Source of the DNA: Alphaproteobacteria bacterium | Lineage (GTDB): Bacteria > Myxococcota_A > UBA796 > GCA-2862545 | Length of the DNA: 64,000 nt | NCBI GenBank assembly: GCA_020632875.1 | Contig: JACKET010000002.1 | Location: 434,001 to 498,000, forward strand | Direction of reading: 5' to 3' | Shown: piece by piece, positions 54,077 to 61,603 of the stretch | How the letters are laid out: every line of letters begins with the position of its first letter | Numbering within the stretch: position 1 is the first letter of the stretch | Translations under genes and position numbers: made by a program | The notes under the pieces: generated by a model | What the model was told of the DNA's origin: nothing | What the model saw: the letters and a program-made list of their open reading frames with translations, nothing else | Databases searched by the model: none

Positions 54077-55114
54077 ATGAAGCCCGCTGCTGCGCTCCTC
54101 CCGCTCGTCCTCTTCGCCTGCGCCCCCGCCGACACCGTCGACCCGGAGGTCGCGCCCTCCGTCCGCACCGTCGAGACCGTCGCGGCCGGCCAGGACCGTC
54201 CCGAAGGCCTCGCCATCCGCAACCAGCGCATCGTGTGGGCCAACACGGGCAAGACGAAGGACGACGGCACCGGCGCCATCATGGAGTGCCGCACGCTCGA
54301 CTGCTCCGACGGCCCGAGCGTCGTGTGGGACGGCCTCGCGATGCCGCACGACCCGATGTTCGCGGGCGATCAGCTCGTGTGGCTCGGCTTCGCGACGGTG
54401 AACGGCGCCGGCGAGTTCGGGAACCACACCCTGATGTCGATGCCGCTCGACGGCTCGTCCGTGCCCTGGCCCATGCTCTGGATTGGCCTCTCGATGGACG
54501 TGGGCTCGGCCTATGCGGACGGGCGGAACGTGTACTTCGGGACCCTCGAGCAGGACGGGTACCTCGGCGTGTGCGACGCCTCCGGCTGCCCGGAGAGCAC
54601 GACCTCGTTCTACGTCGTGAGCGAAGGCATCGCGGGCGCGTCGGCCATCGTGCACCGCCCCTCGGAGGACGCCTTCTACATCGCCGAGCCGTTCACCGCG
54701 GCCCTGTCGCGGGTCGACATCGACTCCGGTGCGATCGAGCCGTTCGAGACGAACCAGATCGCGGTGTTCGACCTCGCGCGGAACAACACGCACCTCTTCT
54801 GGGGCACCGCGCTCCCGGAGGACCTCGAGGGGGACGGGATCGAGATCCAGAACTACCTGGCGCGCAAGGCGTTCGCGGGCGGTCCGATGGAGGAGCTCGC
54901 CGAGACGGCCGAAGTGACGGCCATCGCCGTGGAGGACGGCTGGGTCTACTTCGGCGAGGCCACGGGCGACGTGTCGCGCATCCCCGTCGACGGCGGCGAG
55001 GTCGAGCGTCTGGCGAGTGGCTTCGAGCGCCCGTCCGCGCTGCTCGTGCACGAGGGCTACCTCTACTGGACCGACCGTTCGCGGGATGGGGGCGTGTACC
55101 GCGTGGCGCTCTAG
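54077..55114 (+). CDS. Lipoprotein, beta-propeller-like
   Basis: A 345-residue protein from ATG 54077, preceded by CGGAG. Signal MKPAAALLPLVLFACAPADT with lipobox LFAC. The mature part has the repeating pattern of a six-bladed propeller as in DUF5050/low-density-lipoprotein-receptor YWTD proteins: RPEGLAIRNQRIVWANTGK, DPMFAGDQLVWLGFATVNGA, SAYADGRNVYFGTLEQDGYL, TAIAVEDGWVYFGEATGDVS, ALLVHEGYLYWTDRSRDGGV. Such lipoproteins are abundant in Myxococcota. Outer membrane, role unknown. Flanked on both sides by dispersed repeats. Confidence 0.78.
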   Translation: MKPAAALLPLVLFACAPADTVDPEVAPSVRTVETVAAGQDRPEGLAIRNQRIVWANTGKTKDDGTGAIMECRTLDCSDGPSVVWDGLAMPHDPMFAGDQLVWLGFATVNGAGEFGNHTLMSMPLDGSSVPWPMLWIGLSMDVGSAYADGRNVYFGTLEQDGYLGVCDASGCPESTTSFYVVSEGIAGASAIVHRPSEDAFYIAEPFTAALSRVDIDSGAIEPFETNQIAVFDLARNNTHLFWGTALPEDLEGDGIEIQNYLARKAFAGGPMEELAETAEVTAIAVEDGWVYFGEATGDVSRIPVDGGEVERLASGFERPSALLVHEGYLYWTDRSRDGGVYRVAL

Positions 55115-55274
55115 CGCCGCCTGGATCTCAGGGTAGACCCTCCGTCACCGCGAAATTCCGCCGCGTGGGAGTGGAGCTTCGCGGCCGCGCTTGGAGGTGC
55201 ACGCGAAATTGACGATATCCTGGGGATGACGGTGGGATTCGGCGTTTCGTACGATCATCTGGGCAGCCGGAGGG

Positions 55275-56105
55275 GTGTGGATGCTGGTGGTGCAGCTTCT
55301 CGGGTGTGTGGGTGCGATGCCGGAGTCGGTCGCGGTGATGCCGCAGAGGCGGGTGACCGACGACATCGAGGCCATGGGCGAACGCGCGCCCGACAGGTTG
55401 GTCACCATCGACCTCGAGCCCTGGGGCCGCCGAGGGGCCGAGGTGGTCGCCTACTCCGCGTTCGAGGTGCTGCGCCCCGTGAAGCGCGAGAACCTCGCGC
55501 TCCAGAGCGAGCTCTCGGTCGCCGTGCGGCTGGTGCTGTCCGAGGTGGGTCCCGAGCGGCTGGTGGCGAACGCGCACGGGCTGCAGGAGGCCGTGGGCAT
55601 CCTCGAGACCGTGCGCAACCGCCTCGACCCCGCGGGCAGCAATCCGCTCGGCGTCGACGGGGCGCCCGACTTCCCGGGCTGCGGGCCGGGCGGCGACTTC
55701 GTGAGCTGCGCCGCGCCGTCCGAGTACCTCGGCCTGCTGACGTGGCGCGCGCTGCGCCCCGAAGAGACCGCTCCGACCGAGATCGTCGAGCAGGCCGCCG
55801 ATCTCGCCGTCGCGGCGTGGTGGCTCGTCCAGAACGACCTCACGAACGTCACGGCGGGCGCGACGAGCTACGTCCACCGCTGCGGCGGCGCCGCGTACGG
55901 CATGCCCACCTGGCGCTGCGACGCGCACATGGGCCGGCCCGATCGCGACATCGCCGGCGCCGACCCGTACGCGGGTCCCGTCCTGTTCAAGGGGCCGTTC
56001 GAGTTCGACGCCCGGCGTGGGTTCTACCGCCTCGCGCCGACGAAGTGGGTGGAGTACGAAGTCGCCGATCTCGACACGACGGTCGACGCTTCGCCCTGGC
56101 TCTGA
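55275..56105 (+). CDS. Lipoprotein, unknown, possibly a cell-wall-hydrolase relative
   Basis: GTG 55275 or ATG 55281 starts a very short lipoprotein-like signal (MWMLVVQLLGCVGA, lipobox LLGC); the h-region is short, so lipidation is uncertain. The remaining 265 residues are soluble. The segment VANAHGLQEAVGILETVRNR resembles the first helix of SleB-type cell-wall hydrolases or lytic transglycosylases, with a Glu in the catalytic position. This is weak. Paired cysteines (PGCGPGGDFVSCAAPSEYL; HRCGGAAYGMPTWRCDAH) suggest disulfides in the periplasm. It is the second of two genes enclosed by inverted repeats. Confidence 0.5.
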   Translation: MWMLVVQLLGCVGAMPESVAVMPQRRVTDDIEAMGERAPDRLVTIDLEPWGRRGAEVVAYSAFEVLRPVKRENLALQSELSVAVRLVLSEVGPERLVANAHGLQEAVGILETVRNRLDPAGSNPLGVDGAPDFPGCGPGGDFVSCAAPSEYLGLLTWRALRPEETAPTEIVEQAADLAVAAWWLVQNDLTNVTAGATSYVHRCGGAAYGMPTWRCDAHMGRPDRDIAGADPYAGPVLFKGPFEFDARRGFYRLAPTKWVEYEVADLDTTVDASPWL

Positions 56106-56234
56106 CTCGCGGTCGTCTCCGCTCGTCGGCATCAGTCGGAGGCTCACGGGCGTTGTCGATCCCCGGGTCTCGCACAGCGACCACAGCGAGCCACAGCGCT
56201 CGGTGTCGTCGGACGTGGCTTCGGACGCCTTGCA

Positions 56235-56273
56235 TCACGCAGATGACGCAGAAGGACGCAGATGACGCAGAAA
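56235..56273 (-). repeat. TCTGCGTCATCTGCGT element, copy 2 (inverted)
   Basis: Reverse complement of the double unit at 53872 and 57373: ACGCAGATGACGCAGA twice, with GG between. Confidence 0.75.
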
Positions 56274-56401
56274 CCAGGCCGACGCGGGTAGAGCGTCCTC
56301 GTTTCCCCGGCCGGTCGACTCGGTGGTGCCGGCCGACCCGGCCAACCCGGCCCGCCTGACGCTTCGGTTCACGGGCACGGCCACGTTCACGGGCACGTCC
56401 A

Positions 56402-56630
56402 CGTCTCACGAGGACGAGCACGTCTCACGAGGACGAGCACGTCTCACGAGGACGAGCACGTCTCACGAGGACGAGCACGTCTCACGAGGACGAGCACGAC
56501 TCACGAGGACGAGCACGTCTCACGAGCACGTCTCACGAGCACGTCTCACGAGCACGAGCACGAGCACGTCTCACGAGCACGACTCACGAGCACGACTCAC
56601 GAGCACGACTCGCGAGCACGACTCACGAGG
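56402..56630. repeat. Minisatellite of 19-bp and 13-bp units
   Basis: Starts with at least five near-perfect 19-bp units CGTCTCACGAGGACGAGCA, then shortens to 13-bp units CGTCTCACGAGCA and CGACTCACGAGCA. Neither period is a multiple of 3, which argues against coding. The sub-motif CACGAGCACG recurs throughout. Confidence 0.85.
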
Positions 56631-56789
56631 TGTCCCGATTGGGTCTGGCCCGAATTGGACACCCGATCCACCCGTGCTGGTGGGCGTTTCGCGAGGGCTC
56701 TGGCACGATCGGGACAGCCTCGGCGCCGGATTCGCGGGTCGAAGCATCGGGGTGGGGCGGCTCGAACGCCCACCGGTCCGGCTCTCTTC

Positions 56790-57014
56790 CGACCTCTTCG
56801 ATCGCGACAGGCAGAGCCCGAAGGGTCCGGTTTCCCCACGCCCTGCAGTGGCGCCGGAACCCAGCAGGAAACCGGATCCTGGGACTGCCGGGTCTACCGA
56901 CCCGCAAGGCGGCCGAAGGCCAGCCGCGCAGCGCGCTCCGCGCGCGGAGTAATGGTAGACCGGGCGTTCACACCCGCCATCCCCGTCTTCTACGACGAGC
57001 CGGGATCCCGCGGC
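56790..57014. repeat. Dispersed repeat, copy B (inverted relative to copy A)
   Basis: Matches the reverse complement of 53545 to 53770. The core CAGCGCGCTCCGCGCGCGGA and AAGGCGGCCGAAGGCCAGCC is nearly identical in both. Together copies A and B enclose about 3 kb with two lipoprotein genes. Confidence 0.75.
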
Positions 57015-57180
57015 CGACACCCGCGGCGGCGCCGTCTAGACGAGCCGGGATCCCGCGGCGGACACCCGCGGCGGCGCCGTCTACGACGAGCCGGAATCCC
57101 GCGGCGATACCCGCGGCGGCGCCGTCTACGACGAGCTGGGATCCCGCGGCACACCCGCCGCGGCGCTGTCTACGACGAGC
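56994..57180. repeat. 45-bp GC-rich tandem repeat, four units
   Basis: The 7-mer GACGAGC recurs at 56994, 57039, 57085, 57130 and 57174, so the unit is 44 to 46 bases. Each unit holds CCGGGATCCCGCGG and CCCGCGGCGGCGCCGTCTA, both self-complementary in part, so single strands would fold into strong hairpins. Confidence 0.8.
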
Positions 57181-57372
57181 AGGACTTCGGCTTCGAGCGG
57201 CCGATCGGGCACCACCGCATCCGGGGTCGTGCGGCGCCCAAACGTCTGATTGCACCGCCGAGACCGGAGCAGCCGAGACGCCGGCCTGCTCGGGTGAGTC
57301 TCGAATCCGATCCGCAAGAAGGCCCGCTCGGCGCTCCGGGGACGCGAAGGCGCTCTACCCGCGACGGCCTGG

Positions 57373-57411
57373 TTTCTGCGTCATCTGCGCCCTTCTGCGT
57401 CATCTGCGTGA
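57373..57411 (+). repeat. TCTGCGTCATCTGCGT element, copy 3
   Basis: Same strand as the 53872 copy and followed by the similar GATCCGGTCGG / GATCCGGCCTCG context. Surroundings (57230 to 57372) also partly resemble 53775 to 53870. Confidence 0.75.
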
Positions 57412-57462
57412 TGCCTGATCCGGTCGGACCCGCCGATTGAGCGCGACCCGAGCTCCGCGGAT

Positions 57463-59691
57463 TCAAGGCGTAGGAGGCAGCGGACCGCGCGCCTTCGGTG
57501 CCAACGCGCTCCACGGGATGGCGATCTTCACGCCTTCGTGGTCGATCAGCGCGACCTCGGCGGGCGGCAGGACCGCGCTGCCCTCCGGCTCGGCGAGCGC
57601 GTCGGCGATGGCGATCCAGGCGGGTAGCGCTGCCTTTCCGCCGGTCTCGCGGTCGCCCAGCGTGCTAGTGCCGTCGGTGCCCACCCACACCGCGATGACG
57701 TGGTGGGACGTGAACCCCACGAACCACGCGTCGACGAAGCCGTTCGTGGTGCCGGTCTTGCCGCCGCGGTCGACGCCCTTCACCCAGGCGCGCCGCGCCG
57801 TGCCCGCACGCACGACCTCGCGCATCATGTCGACCACCTGGTACGCGACCTCCGGCTCGAGCACGCGGGGGCGCGGCCCGCCGGGCAGCGTGACGTGGTC
57901 GCGCCCGATGCGCAGCGTCTCTCCGGCCCGCGCGGACGGGCCGTCTTCGATGGTGCGCACCTCGCGCATCCAGATGGCGTCGGTCGGCACGCCCCCGCGC
58001 ACGAGCGCCGTGTAGGCGAGGGCCTGGTCGAGGGGCGTGACCTCGCTCGAGCCGAGCGCGACGGTCGGATCCTCGCGGAGTGGGGTGCGGACGCCGAGGT
58101 CGTGGGCGAGCCCGGTCACCTCGGTGACGCCGACCTGGAGCGCCAGCCGCACCGCGATGGTGTTGATGCTTCGCGCAAGGGCCGAGCGCAGGGTCATCGA
58201 CCCGGCGAACCCACCCCCGTAGTTCTTCGGCGTCCACAGCTTCCCGTTGCCGCCGGGCAGCGAGATGGGCGCGTCGGTCATCACGTCGGTCTGCACGTGC
58301 CCGTCGCGCAGGGCGGCGGCGTAGACGTACGGCTTGAAGCTGCTGCCGGGCTGGCGGCGGGCCTGCGTCGCCCGGTCGAAGCCCTCGAGGGCCACGTTGC
58401 GCCCGCCGGCCACGGCGACGACCTCGCCGGTCGCGGCCTCGATGACGATGGCCGCGGCCTGGGACCAGGGCTCGCGCTCGTGCTTCACGACCGCGGGGTC
58501 GTCCGTGCGGCACACGCGGATCAGGGCGCCCGGCACGAGCGTGGAGCGCAGCGGGCGCGGCCCCGTCTCGCCCACGACGGGAGAATCGGGGTCGGCGAGC
58601 GTGAAGGACGCATCGCCGGCATGCGCGGTGACGACACGACCCGCGACGCGCGCGAGCGCCGCGAAGCACGGCTCGGACGACGCCGCCGGCGGGGCCTTCG
58701 CGGTGCCCAGCACACCGCGTGCCCCCTGGCGCTCGAGGTGGGCGACGGTCGCGTCGCGGACGGCCTGCACGGCGACCTGCTGGATGTCGGGACGCAGCGG
58801 GGTCTGGACCGTGAAGCCCTTCTTGAACGGCATCTCGACGCCGAACGTGCGCCGGATCTCGCGGCGGACCTCCGTGACGTACGCGGCGTTCAGGTCGGAG
58901 GTGGGGGACTCGCGCGGCGCCACGATGATGGGCGCGTCGAGGAACGGCTCGGCCTGCTCGGGGGTGAGGTACCCGGCACGCTCCATGCGGCCGAGCACCA
59001 GCGCCCGGCGCTGCTTGCTGACCTCGGGCCACGCCCGCGGCGAGTACCGCGACGGCGCCGGCACGAGCCCGGCGATGAGCGCGGCCTGGCCGATGTCGAG
59101 CTCGGACGCGGGGACGTCGAAGTAGTCCTGCGCGGCGGCCTCGACGCCGTAGTTGCCCGAGCCGAGCGCGATGTAGTTCAGGTAGAGCTCGAGGATGCGC
59201 TTCTTGCCGAGGTCGCGCTCGAGTCGGTTCGCGAGCACGGCCTCTTTCAGCTTGCGGCGGTAGCTGCGCTCGCTGCCGACCAGCAGGTTCTTCACGAGCT
59301 GCTGGGTCAGCGTCGAGGCCCCGGACTTCGTGCGGCCCGCGCGGAAGTTCTCGACCAGCGCGCGGGCGATGCCGAACCCGTCGACCCCGCGATGCTGGAA
59401 GAACCGGCGGTCTTCAGCGGCGACGAAGGCCTGCCAGACGTGGTCGGGCAGCGTGTCGAGATCCACCCACTCGCGGCGCTCGACATAGAATGTGTCGACC
59501 TCGTTCCCGTCGGCGTCGAGCACCGAGACGCTGGTGAGCGGCACCCAATCGCGGTAGGCGGTGAGGTCGGTGGGGAGCCCCGCGAGGATGTTCTGCGAGA
59601 ACCAGATGTACCCGGCCACGCCGCTCACGGTGCCGATCGCCAGCAGCACCACGACCAGGCGCAGGAGGGCGTTCGCGATCCTCCTCACCAC
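57463..59691 (-). CDS. Class A penicillin-binding protein (PBP1A-like)
   Basis: GTG 59691 (or the next codon GTG 59688) gives 742 residues. A membrane helix (ALLRLVVVLLAIGTVSGVAG) anchors it to the inner membrane. The GT51 glycosyltransferase domain has catalytic E93 in AAEDRRFFQHRGVDGFGIAR, then GASTLTQQLVKNLL and RRKLKEAVLANRLERDLGKK. The transpeptidase domain has S450-x-x-K453 in QPGSSFKPYVY, SIN in ALARSINTIAVRL, and KTGTT in GGKTGTTNGFVDAWFVGFT. A 100-residue insert between the domains (AKAPPAASSEPCFAALARVA onward) is an OB-like fold usual for PBP1A. It polymerises and cross-links peptidoglycan. Divergent from the gene at 59765. Confidence 0.94.
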   Translation of the reverse strand: MVRRIANALLRLVVVLLAIGTVSGVAGYIWFSQNILAGLPTDLTAYRDWVPLTSVSVLDADGNEVDTFYVERREWVDLDTLPDHVWQAFVAAEDRRFFQHRGVDGFGIARALVENFRAGRTKSGASTLTQQLVKNLLVGSERSYRRKLKEAVLANRLERDLGKKRILELYLNYIALGSGNYGVEAAAQDYFDVPASELDIGQAALIAGLVPAPSRYSPRAWPEVSKQRRALVLGRMERAGYLTPEQAEPFLDAPIIVAPRESPTSDLNAAYVTEVRREIRRTFGVEMPFKKGFTVQTPLRPDIQQVAVQAVRDATVAHLERQGARGVLGTAKAPPAASSEPCFAALARVAGRVVTAHAGDASFTLADPDSPVVGETGPRPLRSTLVPGALIRVCRTDDPAVVKHEREPWSQAAAIVIEAATGEVVAVAGGRNVALEGFDRATQARRQPGSSFKPYVYAAALRDGHVQTDVMTDAPISLPGGNGKLWTPKNYGGGFAGSMTLRSALARSINTIAVRLALQVGVTEVTGLAHDLGVRTPLREDPTVALGSSEVTPLDQALAYTALVRGGVPTDAIWMREVRTIEDGPSARAGETLRIGRDHVTLPGGPRPRVLEPEVAYQVVDMMREVVRAGTARRAWVKGVDRGGKTGTTNGFVDAWFVGFTSHHVIAVWVGTDGTSTLGDRETGGKAALPAWIAIADALAEPEGSAVLPPAEVALIDHEGVKIAIPWSALAPKARGPLPPTP

Positions 59692-59764
59692 GCTGGGCTT
59701 CGGTTGTTCCGAGCCGGTCGACAGGCCATCCTCCGCGATCGACGCTCCGGAGCTGCCCGGGATC

Positions 59765-60991
59765 GTGCGGGTGCAGGTATCACCCCCGCAGGTCGAGCGC
59801 GGCAGCCGGGCGGCAGACCATGCCGGCCTGGTGCTCGGGCTGCTCGAGCTCGGGCTGTGCGACCTGCCCGGCGTGGTGCCCCGCATCGGCGATACGCCCG
59901 TCTCGCCGGGGCTCGCGGCTGCCGACACGATGAACGGGCCCGTGTGGACGCTGCAGATCGCCCTCGCAGGGAGTGATCCGCTCGGGCTGGAGGGGCAGCT
60001 GTGCGCTCCCGACGCGGAGTGCGTGTCGCTCGACGCCATCGGCGGCACGGTCGCCGACCCGTCGCGCGCCGTGGCCGAGGTGCTGCGCCAGGTGGGCGAC
60101 GCGCTCGACCGCCGGGCCCCCGACGACGTGCAGGCGTCGTGGTCCCGCGTGGGATCGAAGGATCCGTACGCCGTGCTGGTCGCCGGGCGTGCGGCCTCGC
60201 TCGTGTACGGGCTCCGCGACGCGCCGCCTCCCGAGAAGCTCGGCGACAAGGCCGCCGACCCCGTGGCCCGCGCCTTCTTCCTCGACCCGGGCATGCCCCT
60301 CGCGGGCTGGATGCGCGGGCGCACGTCGACCGAGGCCACCGAGGTGCTGGCGTTCCGCCGGGCTTCGACGGGCCGACCCGAGAGTCTCGTGCTCCAGGCC
60401 GACCACGCCGCGTCGATCCTGCATCCCCGCCTCTCGCAGCCCCTGTGGGCCGACCTCGCGCGGCGGGCTCCCGCGGATCGGCGGTTCGTCGTGCCGATCG
60501 CGCAGAACCACCTCGAGCTCGGTCGGCCCGACCTGGCCTCCGCGATGCTCGACGACCTCGGCGAGGGCAGCGGCACCATTCCGTCCGTCGCGAAGCTCCG
60601 CGTCGCCATCGCGGATGCCACCGGGGCCACCGACGACGAGACGCTGCTCCAGGACTGGCGCGAGTCCGACCCCACCGACACCGAGCCCGTCCGGCGGCTG
60701 GTGCGCAAGCGCGTGGCGGGCGGGCGCTACGCCGATGCCCGCGAGCTGCTGCCCGACCTCGCGTACCGCGGGGCTGCCGACGAGGCCGATCAGCTCGAGC
60801 TGGCGCTGCTCAACGCGCTCGGGCGTCCCGCAGAGGCGGCGAAGATCGCCGAGCGCCGGGGTCTGGCGGACGTGGCGGTCGCCCTCCGTGCACCGGCCGC
60901 CGAGAAGGCCGCTCCGCCCGCGTCACTCCCGCGGCTGAAGGCCGATGGAGGCGCCGGCGAGGACGGGCGCCGGGGTGCAGTCGCACGCTGA
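59765..60991 (+). CDS. Helical-repeat protein, unknown
   Basis: GTG 59765 is 73 bases from the divergent PBP start and gives 408 residues. The frame continues upstream, and there RRRAFAILLTTLGFGC would be a very good lipoprotein signal; that stretch is antisense to the PBP membrane helix, so it is probably coincidence, but the start remains open. The second half has short helical repeats (QNHLELGRPDLASAMLDDLG, RRLVRKRVAGGRYADARELL, DQLELALLNALGRPAEAAKI) like TPR/SEL1. No family is recognised. Its 3' end overlaps the convergent gene by 69 bases. Confidence 0.6.
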   Translation: MRVQVSPPQVERGSRAADHAGLVLGLLELGLCDLPGVVPRIGDTPVSPGLAAADTMNGPVWTLQIALAGSDPLGLEGQLCAPDAECVSLDAIGGTVADPSRAVAEVLRQVGDALDRRAPDDVQASWSRVGSKDPYAVLVAGRAASLVYGLRDAPPPEKLGDKAADPVARAFFLDPGMPLAGWMRGRTSTEATEVLAFRRASTGRPESLVLQADHAASILHPRLSQPLWADLARRAPADRRFVVPIAQNHLELGRPDLASAMLDDLGEGSGTIPSVAKLRVAIADATGATDDETLLQDWRESDPTDTEPVRRLVRKRVAGGRYADARELLPDLAYRGAADEADQLELALLNALGRPAEAAKIAERRGLADVAVALRAPAAEKAAPPASLPRLKADGGAGEDGRRGAVAR

Positions 60992-61594
60992 CGTCGAGGC
61001 GAGGCACACCGCGTCGGCCTCGGTGAGCGCCACGCCCGCCGCCACCTCGAGGCTGCCAGAGCCGCTGCAGAGCCAGCCGCCCTCGAACGCCCACAGCGCG
61101 TGTACGCGGCTCGGGTCGTCGCTCGCCCGCACCCCGCCTTCGGGCCAGCCCTCGGCGGGCGCCGGGGTGGGGGCGCACCTCTTCGTGTACGGCGCCACCT
61201 GCTGGCGGTGCCACTCGGCGGAGCCGCGCCACGCGGCCTCCATCCGCACCGTGCGGTCGAGCGCGCGCTGGATGGCCGCCCGGCGCGCCACGCTGCGCAG
61301 CGGGGCGACGGTCTCGGCATCCTGGAAGCGCTTCAGGCGCTCGGCCACCTCGCCGTTCTGCACGACGATCGCGCGCCACGCGTCGAGGAAGGCCCGCGCG
61401 CGCCACGCCACCGCGTCGGCGCCGGGCTCGCAGGCCTTCGGAGCGGTCCACGTGTGGTGGGCGAGGCCCGTCGCCACGAGCAGGGCGTGCCCGTCGTCGA
61501 GCGACGCCTCGAGCGACGCGAGCCACGCCTGCTCTTCGGCGGGGGTGGGGACCTCCGCCGCCAGGGCGACCGCGAACAGCAGGCTCGTCGTCAT
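60923..61594 (-). CDS. Small secreted protein, unknown
   Basis: A 223-residue protein with signal peptide MTTSLLFAVALAAEV. The mature part is helical for 110 residues (EEQAWLASLEASLDDGHALL, RSVARRAAIQRALDRTVRME), then a strand-rich tail with CSGSGSLEVAAGVALTEADA and TSACDCTPAPVLAG, five cysteines in all. It overlaps the end of the plus-strand gene by 69 bases and lies nine bases upstream of nothing else; the RND gene ends ahead of it, so it may be the first gene after a shared terminator-less junction. No family recognised. Confidence 0.6.
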   Translation of the reverse strand: MTTSLLFAVALAAEVPTPAEEQAWLASLEASLDDGHALLVATGLAHHTWTAPKACEPGADAVAWRARAFLDAWRAIVVQNGEVAERLKRFQDAETVAPLRSVARRAAIQRALDRTVRMEAAWRGSAEWHRQQVAPYTKRCAPTPAPAEGWPEGGVRASDDPSRVHALWAFEGGWLCSGSGSLEVAAGVALTEADAVCLASTSACDCTPAPVLAGASIGLQPRE

Positions 61595-61603
61595 GCGCGC
61601 CGA

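Larger units (their letters stand above)
56106..57462. other. Repeat-rich intergenic region
   Basis: About 1.36 kb without a supported gene. It holds TCTGCGTCATC elements at both ends, a 19-bp minisatellite, the second copy of the dispersed repeat and a 45-bp tandem repeat. Open frames through it (for example 56323 to 56952) are products of the repeats: their translation is the repeat read out of phase. Confidence 0.7.

Noticed and set aside
56402..56630. CRISPR array
   Set aside because: Units are directly adjacent with no unique spacers, and no cas gene is near.
56323..56952. ORF of 209 codons with THEDEHVSR repeats
   Set aside because: It is the 19/13-bp minisatellite read through; the period is not a multiple of 3 and the same array is open in other frames.
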